In this document: piece after piece, positions 1 to 7,026 of the stretch
How the letters are laid out: every line of letters starts with the position of its first letter
Numbering within the stretch: position 1 is the first letter of the stretch
Origin: Acidobacteriota bacterium
Lineage (GTDB): Bacteria; Acidobacteriota; Polarisedimenticolia; J045
Direction of reading: 5' to 3'
Assembly: GCA_024276295.1 (NCBI GenBank)
Contig: JAJRXN010000254.1
Location: forward strand, 1 to 11,102
DNA: 11,102 bases
The notes under the pieces: generated by a model
Database searches by the model: none
Told to the model about the DNA's origin: nothing
Seen by the model: the letters and a program-made list of their open reading frames with translations, nothing else
Program-made: the position numbers and the translations under genes

Positions 1-73
1 CCCGCACGCCGTTTCCATCGGACGGGCTTCGGCGTACGCTCCCCCGCACGCTCCCACGCCGGGAGGATCGCCG

Positions 74-3000
74 ATGCGGCCGGTCACGCTCGCCTCGATG
101 GTGGCCCTGTTGCTGCTCGCCGTCATGCCGGCCGGCGCCTGGACGCCGGGGACGGGAAACCTCTACACCGACGACTTCGAAGGGGAACTCGACCCGGACT
201 GGGAACAGGGAAACGGACTCGGCCAGCCGTCGCCCTGGACGCTGGAGCCGGACGGCGGCGACACGTCGTTCTACGCCGACGGGCTCGGGCCGTGGGCGAT
301 CTCGCCGACCGAGCACTGGGCGCGGCACTTCGTCTCCCCGGTCACCGCGACGACCTTCGAGATCGCCTTCGAGTACCGCGCCGATCTCGGGGCCGGCTAC
401 CGCTTCGACCTCGAGGTCGAACAGCGCGCGGAGGCGCTGCGCAAGTACCGCCTGCGGGTCGACGGCGACGGCGCGGTGTCGCTCTGGCGGACCGAGGCCG
501 ACGCGTTCGTCATGATGGCCTCGACCGGCACCGGCTTGATTCCGGTCCGCGGCAGGCGGTTCATCCGGTTCGCGATCACGCCCGACCCCTCGGGCCATCC
601 GCGCGTCCGCGCGCGGATCTGGAGCGGTGACGCGACCTCGGAGCCGGGGACGTGGACGCTCGAGTTCCTCGACGACCTCGACACGCTGGTTCGGGTCCAC
701 CGCTTCGAACTGATCGCCGACGGCCCGAAGAACGTGCGCACCTGGATCGACGACCTCGACGCGTGGGGCGATGCGGGCCGCGGCGTGATCTCGTCGATCG
801 TCGACATCTGGGTCGTCGAACTGAGCCATCTCGACATCGGCTTAACCGAGCCACCCGACGACATCGAGCTGTTCGCCAAGACGCACCTCGACCAGGTGCT
901 CGACACGCTCGACACGGTTCCCGAGTACCGCTGGACGATCGAATCCGGCTGGCAGCTCGAGCATTGGTGGGCGCAGTCGACCGACGCGGAGCGCCAGCGG
1001 ATGGTCGACCGCCTGCGGGAAGGGCGGATCGTGCTCTCCGCCGGCTACGGCAACATGCAGACGACGCGCCTCGACTTCGAGGAGTTCCAGCGCGCGATCG
1101 AGTACCAGACATCCTTCGGGCGCGAGCACGGAGTCCCGGTGCGCACGTGGTACACCGACGACGTCCCCGGCTCGAGCTTCGCGCTGCCCGGCCTGCTCGC
1201 CGGCGCCGGGATCGAGTACTACGTCGGCGGGATGAACACCAGCTTCGGCGGGCGGCTGACGCGCCCCGACCACGGCGACCGGCCGTTCTGGTGGGTCGGC
1301 CCGGACGGCTCGCGCGTGCTGTCTTGGATCACGTTCAACAGCTACGCCGAGGGCTTTTCGTGGGGCTTCTCGTTCTTCGATACCCTGGACGACCTGTACC
1401 GCAAGCTGGGCCAGAAGCTCCCCGAGCAGGAAGAAGCCGGCTATCCGTGGCCGGAGATCATGATCCTGCGCGGGTTCGACAACCACTACCAGGGGCTGCA
1501 CGTCCGCGACCTGGTCGACCAGTGGAACAGCACGTACGAGACGCCGAAGTTCCGGCTGGCCACCGCCGACGAGTTTCTCGACCACATGCTGGCGACCCGG
1601 GGCCCGGACGCCTTCCCGTCGTTTTCCGGCGACTTCGGGCCGGCGTGGTCGGCGAGCGGCGCCAACACGCCCCACACCCAGCGGATGATGCGCGACGCCC
1701 ATCGCCGGGCGCGCGCCGGCGAGGGGCTCGTCGGGCTCGCCGCCGCGCTCGACGGCGGCAGCCTCGAGCGCGAGGCGCGTTCGTCGCTGTACCGCAAGAT
1801 GCTCGAATCGGACGAGCACACCGGAGCCGGCGGCTGGCCGGAGTACTTCACGCCGGAGGAGATGGACCGCAACAACCGGATCCACCTCGGCTACGCCCAG
1901 GATGCCCACGCGATGGCGCTCGACCTGCTCGATCGGGCCGTCGACCGGCTGGTCGCCGACCTGTCCGCGGCCGGCGACGCCCTCGTCGTCGTCAACCCGG
2001 CCGGGCTCGAGCGCGACGTGCGCGTGCGCGTCGCCCTTCCCGACGCGCTGTACCAGCAGTCGCTGCGGCTCGTCGATCGGCGGGACGGCGCCGAACTGCT
2101 CTACCAGCGGTTCGACGGCCCGCGCGAGATCGTCTTCGTGGCGCCGCGGCTGCCGGCCTGGGGCTACGCGGTGTTCGACCTGCGGCACGAACCGCCGCAG
2201 GCGGACCCGCAGGGGCTGCTCTCGGTGACGGCCGGCTCGCTCGAGAACGACGCGCTGCGCGTCGAGATCGATCCGGCGACGGGAGCGGTGACCAGCCTGT
2301 ACGACAAGCAGCGTGGCCGGGAACTCGTCGATGCCGGCGCCGCGTGGGCCTTCAACGAGCTGGTCGGCGCCTGGCACAGCGAGGTCAGCGCCGGCGCGGC
2401 GCCGACGGCCGAGCCTCCGGATTCGGCGGCGACGGAGATCGTCACCGACGGTCCGGTGATCGCCGAGCTGCGCGTCACGCGCCAGGGCTCGCCGCAGGTC
2501 GAGACGATCTACCGGCTGGCCCGCGGCGGAGACCGGCTCGAGATCGAGAACGTCCTCGACCGCTCGCTGATGCAGTACGTCCCCGAATCACAGAACAGCC
2601 GCGCCTACTCGGTGGCGCTGCCGTTCGACATCCACGACTTCCAGATCCGGGCCGAGTCGGCGACGCGGTTCGTCGATCCGCTGACCGACGACTTCGAGCG
2701 CGCCACGCGCTTCGACTGGTACAACACCGAGCACGTGCTCGCGTTCTGGGACGATCTGGCCGGCGTCGAGCTGGCGCTCGACAACGCCGTCGCGCACCAC
2801 TTCCAGGCGATGAAGGGGCTCGCCTCGGCCGGCGTGGCCCGCGCGGACGCGACGGTCTTCTCCCGGCTGGTCGACAAGCAGGACGAGTACCGCTTCGAGG
2901 ACAAGTCGGTCGGGCCGTTCGAGATCGAGCCCGGCATGCCGCCGACGAACCGCTTCGTGCATCACGTGCGGCCGGTCGCGCCCGGCTTCGATCCGGCGCG

Positions 3001-3571
3001 GGCTCTGCGCTTCGGTTACGAGGCGCTCGTCCCGGCACCGGTGCGCGTGCTCGCGCGCCGGCCGGGGAATCTCCCCGATGCGGGCGCGTCGATGCTGCGT
3101 GCCGAAGGCGGACTGGCCGTGCTGGTGGCGTCGGTCAAGCCGGCCGACGTCGGAACCGGGACGATCGCCCGCGTGCGCGAACTGGCCGGCGAGACCGTCA
3201 CCGCGCGGCTGGTCTCCGACGTGCTGCGCATCGATGGCGCCGAGCGGGTCGAGCGCGACGAGGACGGCCCGGGCGAACCGCTGCCGGTCGTCGGGGGCGA
3301 GGTCGAACTGACCCTCGAGCCGTACGAGACCGCCACGATCAGACTGGCGACGGCTCCGGCCACGCCCGCGATCACGCTGACGGTCACGCGCGACGACGTG
3401 GCGGGAACCGTGCATCTCGAGTGGACCGGCGGTCTGGCACCCTTCACTCTGCTCCGGTCCGACGATCCGCGAATGACCGCCCCCGTGACGCTGCTCGACG
3501 AGCAGGACGTCCGGGCGCACGACGATCCGGTGCTCGGCGACGGGGCGAGCTGGTTCTACCTGGTGCGCTGA
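74..3571 (+). CDS. Secreted glycoside hydrolase family 38 (alpha-mannosidase-like), multidomain
   Basis: The 1165-residue product starts at an ATG 6 nt after a GGGAGGA ribosome binding site (61-67). Residues 1-22 are a signal peptide ending AGA, so the enzyme is exported. Residues about 24-232 look like a beta-sandwich of the concanavalin/LamG kind. The GH38 catalytic domain runs from about 243 to 625: SHLDIG (251-256) gives the metal-binding His252 and Asp254, WYTDDVPG (359-366) carries the probable nucleophile Asp363, and DEHTGAG (580-586) probably supplies the last metal ligand, His582. Residues 630-1095 match the beta-rich GH38 C-terminal part, including ENDALRVEIDPATG and SLYDKQRGREL. 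Residues 1097-1165 resemble a fibronectin III-type tail. GH38 enzymes are metal-dependent retaining alpha-mannosidases, but the family is broad and the substrate here cannot be read off. The nucleophile motif is D-V-P-G instead of the usual D-x-F-G. The 3' end lies in a 127-bp repeat found again at 6455-6581. Confidence 0.9.
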   Translation: MRPVTLASMVALLLLAVMPAGAWTPGTGNLYTDDFEGELDPDWEQGNGLGQPSPWTLEPDGGDTSFYADGLGPWAISPTEHWARHFVSPVTATTFEIAFEYRADLGAGYRFDLEVEQRAEALRKYRLRVDGDGAVSLWRTEADAFVMMASTGTGLIPVRGRRFIRFAITPDPSGHPRVRARIWSGDATSEPGTWTLEFLDDLDTLVRVHRFELIADGPKNVRTWIDDLDAWGDAGRGVISSIVDIWVVELSHLDIGLTEPPDDIELFAKTHLDQVLDTLDTVPEYRWTIESGWQLEHWWAQSTDAERQRMVDRLREGRIVLSAGYGNMQTTRLDFEEFQRAIEYQTSFGREHGVPVRTWYTDDVPGSSFALPGLLAGAGIEYYVGGMNTSFGGRLTRPDHGDRPFWWVGPDGSRVLSWITFNSYAEGFSWGFSFFDTLDDLYRKLGQKLPEQEEAGYPWPEIMILRGFDNHYQGLHVRDLVDQWNSTYETPKFRLATADEFLDHMLATRGPDAFPSFSGDFGPAWSASGANTPHTQRMMRDAHRRARAGEGLVGLAAALDGGSLEREARSSLYRKMLESDEHTGAGGWPEYFTPEEMDRNNRIHLGYAQDAHAMALDLLDRAVDRLVADLSAAGDALVVVNPAGLERDVRVRVALPDALYQQSLRLVDRRDGAELLYQRFDGPREIVFVAPRLPAWGYAVFDLRHEPPQADPQGLLSVTAGSLENDALRVEIDPATGAVTSLYDKQRGRELVDAGAAWAFNELVGAWHSEVSAGAAPTAEPPDSAATEIVTDGPVIAELRVTRQGSPQVETIYRLARGGDRLEIENVLDRSLMQYVPESQNSRAYSVALPFDIHDFQIRAESATRFVDPLTDDFERATRFDWYNTEHVLAFWDDLAGVELALDNAVAHHFQAMKGLASAGVARADATVFSRLVDKQDEYRFEDKSVGPFEIEPGMPPTNRFVHHVRPVAPGFDPARALRFGYEALVPAPVRVLARRPGNLPDAGASMLRAEGGLAVLVASVKPADVGTGTIARVRELAGETVTARLVSDVLRIDGAERVERDEDGPGEPLPVVGGEVELTLEPYETATIRLATAPATPAITLTVTRDDVAGTVHLEWTGGLAPFTLLRSDDPRMTAPVTLLDEQDVRAHDDPVLGDGASWFYLVR

Positions 3572-3599
3572 GCTGCGAACGCGACGCTCCGGAGCACGC
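3473..3599 (+). repeat. 127-bp direct repeat, copy A (3' end of glycosidase gene)
   Basis: Positions 3473-3599 and 6455-6581 are identical at 126 of 127 bases; the single difference is T at 3486 against A at 6468 (Val to Glu). Copy A covers the last 32 codons and stop of the glycosidase gene plus 28 bases beyond. Identity stops abruptly on both sides. The unit from copy A to copy B is 2982 bp. Confidence 0.95.
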
Positions 3600-3779
3600 T
3601 GCGTCACATTGGCCACGACCGGTCCCGCCCCGGCATCCCGGACAAGGCGACCGGCAAGGCACTTTGCATCTGCGACCTGTCCCTGCTGGGGATGCTGCCA
3701 CGGCAGGATCAAGTTCAGCGAGTACGCCGTTCGAGCATTGCTCAAGGCCAGAAGTGGGAGCAATGCGGGGAGCGGTCGC

Positions 3780-4417
3780 AGAGACGGCGGGGCCCGTGGA
3801 ATCAAGCGTTGATGTGTGACCTGTCCTGGAACCCGGCCAAGCTCGGTTCGGGCAGCGGACCACCCGCATCTGGCGCAAGCACCAGATGCGCAACGTGACG
3901 GTGCTCGATGCGGTCTCCGAGAACACCATCGAACAGCGGATGTTGGGGACGCCGGCCGTCGAGCGCAGCCTGGCCGACGGGGTTCTCGACCGCATTGGAG
4001 ATCCGAGAGCATTTCCCTTCGCAGGGGCCGGCAAGCCTTCCTGGAGCGGCTCGAGCAAATCGTCACGCTGCAGGCGGGCGCCGCTCGTGCCGGTGGCCCG
4101 GAAACCCGGAACCCGGCCGCCGACCGGCCCCGTGTACTTGCCGAACGTGCGGCAGCGCTGCTCGGACAGCGGCTGATCCGCTGCGAGGAGCGCTACCTGG
4201 AGGAGATGAGCACTAGGTGATTCTCGTCGTCGTGGACCGTGGAGCCCGGACACTGATCCGGCGGCTCGAAGCGCCACACCGGGAACGTTTCCCGCGGGAG
4301 GAAACGGATCCCCCTGCGCCGGTGGAACTGCGCGTGGTCGACGAGTTCGTGAACAAACCCGATTCGGCAGTTTCGGAAACGCTACGAGCCTTCGCGGCCC
4401 GCGATTACGGCGACTGA
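3780..4417 (+). pseudogene. Decayed 3' end of an SNF2-family (SF2) helicase gene
   Basis: Helicase-like segments follow one another in order but in different frames. CDLSWNPAKL (3815-3844, frame 2) matches the DLPWNPAKL stretch that follows motif V of SNF2 helicases. QRTTRIWRKHQ and then VSENTIEQRML (about 3853-3935, frame 1) match the motif VI region (QRIxRxxRxxQ) and the TIEERML stretch after it. Next come LADGVLDRIGD (frame 1), RRGRQAFLERLEQI (about 4020-4061, frame 3) and RCEERYLEE, then frame 2 from 4217 with ILVVVDRGAR and VELRVVDEF. At least three frame changes, stops at 4214-4216 (frame 2) and 4218-4220 (frame 3), and the absence of the ATPase core mean this cannot encode a working helicase. 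The left edge is uncertain; similarity may begin anywhere from 3770 to 3812. The 3' end overlaps the next gene's 3' end by 13 bp. The neighbouring genes read without frame breaks, so sequencing error is a less likely cause. Confidence 0.75.
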
Positions 4418-6129
4418 GGCGCAGCCTCCACGGACAGCAGCTTCAGGCGCCGCTTGTCGTTTTCGAGGGAGATCGCACGCTCGAAGCCGGAGTCGGTGTA
4501 GATCGCATGCACCGGGGAGGCGGCGTAGCGGGCTGCCGTGCTCAGATCGCCGGTCCGCAGATCGATGCGGAGGATCTCGTACTCGCCTTTGGGGCCGGTG
4601 ACGTAGTAGCGCGCCGACTGGCGGCGCTGCAAGAGTCGGGGAGCGAGGCGGGCGTAGCGCTCCAGCGCGCGGGGGAAGGCCCGCTCGAGAAGGGAGCTGC
4701 CGTCGCCAGCTCGCGAGCGGGCATCGACTCGCCCGGGAAGCTGCCGAACATCGATATCTGGAACGAAGACCAGGGCGTAGCTCGAACCACCGTAACTCAT
4801 CGCGTTGGAAGCGCTGACGGCGGTGGCGATCAGGGAGAAGGCAATCCGCCCGAACAGGCGGGATTGCTCCTTGGACGTCAGGTTGTAGCGGGCCGCTCGA
4901 GGGAGTTCGACCGCCCAGAGCGCCTTCCCCCTCTCGCAGGAAAACGCCGTCAGGCCCCGCGGTTCACCCTTCTTGTCGGGGAAGACCGTCATCGCGATCT
5001 CGTCGTCGATGAAGTGGGCCTGCTTGGACATCTTGAGTCCCGACAGATTCTCCGGATAGGGGATCTCGTGGATCACGCGTCCTTTCACGAGATCGATCAC
5101 CTCCAGGCCCTTCGGCGCCGCCACTGCGGCGAGCCGCCCCTCCGGAGAGTAAGCGATGTCGGTGGTGCGCAGCATGCCGCGTTTGCGATCCCAGAGGACC
5201 TTTCCTGTCCGTACGTCCAGCAGCTCGTAGTGACCCGAGCGCACGAGCAGACGACCGGGACCGGGACGGATCAGGCGGCAGAAGCCGTTCTTGAAGCACC
5301 CCTCGAGCATCGGTGCGGCCGCGCGGAAGCGCCAGAGTTCTTTCAGGGAGAACGCCGCGGGCTGGCCCGGCGTGGCGGGCCCCATGTCAACCGGGTAGCC
5401 GAGGCCGCGGAACTTCCTCCCCTTGCGCACCAGGAGAACACCATCTCCAACCAGGAAAGAATAGAGATGCTCCTTCTTGCCCAACTCGAGAGGAGCCCTC
5501 CCGAGCACCTTGCCGGAACGCGGGTCGACTGTGAGTACCGCATCGGTGAACAGCCCCAGGCTCCCGCCCGTGGACCAGATCAGCCTTGCCTTTTCCTTCT
5601 GCCAGAGCACCCTTACGCTCGCCAGATCCACGGCCACCGCCGTCCAGCCGTCCTTCCAGGTCTGGAGGACCGCGAGGCCCTGGTCGGCGAAAAACTCCAG
5701 CTGCCGCAGTGTTCCCAGGCTGGGGCCGGTCCAGAGCACCTTTCCTGCCAGAGTGTCGATGGCCAGAGATCGGCGCGCACTGCCGGGATCCGTGCCCGGC
5801 GCGTCGGGGACGAGGAGCAGGCCCGTCGCGGGGATCGGTACCACCGAGGCCCGTTGGTCGAGGCCGGCGATTTCGAGGACCGTGGGAGATCCCGGAGAAG
5901 CGAGCAGATCGACGATCTGGAGCGTGTTTCCGGCGTATGCGACCAGGCTCCCAGTGTCGGTCATCGTGAACCAGGCCAGCTCCGCCGGCAGATCGAGGGT
6001 GAGCAGAACCCGCGCCGGAGTCGGCCTCTGGCTGTTTTTCGCTTCAGTCGCAGGGGCCAGAGCCACCAGCAACAGAGACAGAAGTATCAGGAGATGGCAA
6101 GAGAAAAAGGAGGAGCGCGTCCGGATCAT
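4405..6129 (-). CDS. Secreted PQQ/WD-like beta-propeller protein, function unknown
   Basis: The ATG at 6129 is chosen over one 28 codons upstream because GGGAGG lies 7 nt before it and the product then begins directly with a signal peptide (residues 1-30, hydrophobic core LLILLSLLLVALA, ending ATEA). The mature protein of about 544 residues has recurring strands of the form hydrophobic-D-x-x-x-G-K-V-L-W: IDTLAGKVLW (124-133), VDLASVRVLW (167-176), VDPRSGKVLG (201-210), LDVRTGKVLW (304-313), IDLVKGRVIH (345-354), FSCERGKALW (396-405) and IDLRTGDL near the end. This spacing is typical of PQQ-like or WD-type beta-propeller blades. No catalytic residues stand out. Cys278 and Cys284 could pair once exported. 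The gene stands alone on the minus strand within the block bounded by the 127-bp repeats and is less GC-rich than its neighbours, which fits acquisition from elsewhere. It reads intact despite decayed sequence on both sides. Substrate or binding partner is unknown. Confidence 0.78.
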   Translation of the reverse strand: MIRTRSSFFSCHLLILLSLLLVALAPATEAKNSQRPTPARVLLTLDLPAELAWFTMTDTGSLVAYAGNTLQIVDLLASPGSPTVLEIAGLDQRASVVPIPATGLLLVPDAPGTDPGSARRSLAIDTLAGKVLWTGPSLGTLRQLEFFADQGLAVLQTWKDGWTAVAVDLASVRVLWQKEKARLIWSTGGSLGLFTDAVLTVDPRSGKVLGRAPLELGKKEHLYSFLVGDGVLLVRKGRKFRGLGYPVDMGPATPGQPAAFSLKELWRFRAAAPMLEGCFKNGFCRLIRPGPGRLLVRSGHYELLDVRTGKVLWDRKRGMLRTTDIAYSPEGRLAAVAAPKGLEVIDLVKGRVIHEIPYPENLSGLKMSKQAHFIDDEIAMTVFPDKKGEPRGLTAFSCERGKALWAVELPRAARYNLTSKEQSRLFGRIAFSLIATAVSASNAMSYGGSSYALVFVPDIDVRQLPGRVDARSRAGDGSSLLERAFPRALERYARLAPRLLQRRQSARYYVTGPKGEYEILRIDLRTGDLSTAARYAASPVHAIYTDSGFERAISLENDKRRLKLLSVEAAPQSP

Positions 6130-6183
6130 CGGTGCGCCTCCCGGCTGCGCCACGCGCCAGCGGGTACGGGATGGGAAGCTCAA

Positions 6184-6213
6184 AGGATACATCGGCCCGT
6201 GGGGGCCCCTCAA
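6184..6213 (-). promoter_or_regulatory. Candidate sigma-70-type promoter for the propeller gene
   Basis: On the minus strand, TTGAGG (6213-6208) and TATCCT (6189-6184) are separated by 18 bases and match the -35 and -10 consensus at four of six positions each. Transcription would begin near 6177, about 48 nt before the ATG at 6129. In such GC-rich DNA this pairing is noticeable, but chance occurrence is not excluded. Confidence 0.4.
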
Positions 6214-6364
6214 GCCGGGCCAGCCGCAACAGCGCTCCAGCCGAAACGCTCACATGGCCCTGCAGAAAGGTGGAGAACGCTTTTCATGCTGCCAAGGCTG
6301 TTCCAGCGGATGGCCGTGTTTCTGCGTCCCGGTGCGTTGGTCGGTGTCGCATTGCCTGTGCAGT

Positions 6365-6553
6365 CTTCCCGAGGCCGGCAGGTCGATGCTGCGCATCGAA
6401 GGCGGGCTGGCCGTGCTGGTCGCGTCGGTCGAGCCAGCCGCCGTCGGGACCGGGATGACCGCCCCCGAGACGCTGCTCGACGAGCAGGACGTCCGGGCGC
6501 ACGACGATCCGGTGCTCGGCGACGGGGCGAGCTGGTTCTACCTGGTGCGCTGA
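6365..6553 (+). pseudogene. Truncated, internally deleted glycosidase (GH38) 3' fragment
   Basis: Read in one frame, this stretch gives LPEAGRSMLRIEGGLAVLVA and onward, matching residues 1000-1029 of the glycosidase at 74-3571. It then jumps in frame to MTAPETLLDEQDVRAHDD and on to the stop, matching residues 1134-1165. Relative to the full gene, 312 bp (104 codons, equivalent to 3161-3472) are missing. The left part (6382-6454) matches 3088-3160 at 64 of 73 bases. The right part (6455 onward) is nearly identical to copy A. No start codon with a ribosome binding site precedes it and there is no catalytic domain, so it is a remnant. Its last 16 bases overlap the 3' end of the minus-strand gene at 6538-7005. 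Confidence 0.85.
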
Positions 6554-6581
6554 GCTGCGAACGCGACGCTCCGGAGCACGC
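6455..6581 (+). repeat. 127-bp direct repeat, copy B
   Basis: This is the partner of 3473-3599, with one mismatch at 6468. Besides the glycosidase tail it contains, on the opposite strand, the stop codon and last codons of the gene at 6538-7005. Copy A therefore holds a stranded piece of that gene's 3' end, which suggests that the repeat sequence comes from this convergent junction. Confidence 0.95.
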
Positions 6582-7005
6582 GCCGCGCGGCGTGGAGCGG
6601 GATCGCCAGCCGCACGTGGTCCGGCCCGTCGTCGACCTCGATGACGAGCACGCCCCCGCGCGACGCGATCAGCACGCGTTCGCCCGGTGCCTCGACCGCG
6701 ACGTAGACCGCGTCGGGAAGCCCGGCCAGCTCCGAGGCGAGCGCGCGCATCGCGGGAGCCGCCGGCCGGATCCGTGCGGCCGCCTCGTCGGGCAGCATGA
6801 AAGGGATCGCGACGGCGGCGAGCGTGGCGACGATGCCGGGCACGACGACGGCGACGCGCGCGCCGTTCGGCCCCTCGTCCCGCACTGAAAGAACGAACGT
6901 GCCGGCACGCCAGACCTCCGCGGCCGCGAGCACGACCACGCCGCCGGCCGTCAGCAGGAGGGTCGCCACGAGTACGGCGGCGAGGGTGACCCGGGGGCGG
7001 GGCAT
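6538..7005 (-). CDS. Small membrane-anchored or exported protein, paralogue of its upstream neighbour
   Basis: The 155-residue product begins at an ATG preceded by GAGGAG about 8 nt upstream. Residues 7-28 are a hydrophobic signal or anchor segment. Two modules follow: residues 35-68 (VRDEGPNGARVAVVVPG) and 99-139 (YVAVEAPGERVLI, then VLVIEVDDGPDHVRLAIPL). The pattern V-x-V-x-D-G-x-x-x-V-x-V-x-x-P-L is shared with the neighbour at 7027-7614 in the same order, so the two look like divergent duplicates. The segment IVATLAAVAIPFM (58-70) could be a second membrane helix, but it lines up with the helix after the P-L motif in the neighbour and may be part of the fold. The gene lies 21 bp after its neighbour in one operon. 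Its 3' end overlaps the glycosidase fragment by 16 bp. I do not recognise a function. Confidence 0.75.
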   Translation of the reverse strand: MPRPRVTLAAVLVATLLLTAGGVVVLAAAEVWRAGTFVLSVRDEGPNGARVAVVVPGIVATLAAVAIPFMLPDEAAARIRPAAPAMRALASELAGLPDAVYVAVEAPGERVLIASRGGVLVIEVDDGPDHVRLAIPLHAARRVLRSVAFAAQRTR

Positions 7006-7026
7006 CGGCGTTCTCCTCGCGCCCGG

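Larger units (their letters stand above)
3600..6454. other. Inserted-looking block between the 127-bp direct repeats
   Basis: These 2855 bases separate the two repeat copies. They hold a decayed helicase end, a minus-strand propeller-like gene and a glycosidase fragment. Base composition is visibly less GC-rich than the flanks: a hand count gives 33/60 G+C at 5041-5100 against 43/60 at 2041-2100. The first part (3600-3780) shows no recognisable gene. No transposase, integrase, terminal inverted repeats or tRNA is visible, so calling it a mobile element would go beyond the evidence. A decayed genomic island, a recombination product between paralogous loci, or an assembly artefact are all possible. 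Confidence 0.6.

Noticed and set aside
3600..3780. Possible small gene or attC-like site after the glycosidase (CTGCCACGGCAG palindrome)
   Set aside because: The palindrome has only five-base arms, there are no integron core sites or integrase, and no frame shows a recognisable domain or ribosome binding site.
652..3819. Very long alternative frame overlapping the glycosidase gene on the same strand
   Set aside because: It is an Arg/Pro-rich shadow frame caused by high GC at third codon positions. The frame at 74-3571 carries the signal peptide, GH38 motifs and ribosome binding site.
842..4066. Long antisense frames opposite the glycosidase gene (842-2377 and 2588-4066)
   Set aside because: They show no recognisable domain, no convincing ribosome binding site and a composition typical of antisense shadows in GC-rich DNA.
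4217..4417. Separate 66-residue gene starting at GTG and overlapping the preceding stop as GTGA
   Set aside because: The overlap looks like translational coupling, but the product continues the C-terminal pattern of the helicase relic (LVVVDRGAR, LRVVDEF) and upstream frames are already broken, so it is treated as part of the pseudogene.
4416..4428. GAGGC-GCA-GCCTC hairpin as a terminator
   Set aside because: It has only five base pairs, no T run, and lies inside the 3' end of the propeller gene's coding sequence.
3473..6581. Interpretation of the repeats as a transposon target-site duplication
   Set aside because: Target duplications of known insertion sequences are a few to about 14 bp; 127 bp with no transposase or terminal inverted repeats does not fit.
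4507..6888. Long plus-strand frame across the propeller gene and beyond
   Set aside because: It runs antisense to 4405-6129, crosses the repeat junction and gives a low-complexity product. The minus-strand gene has a signal peptide and repeated propeller motifs.
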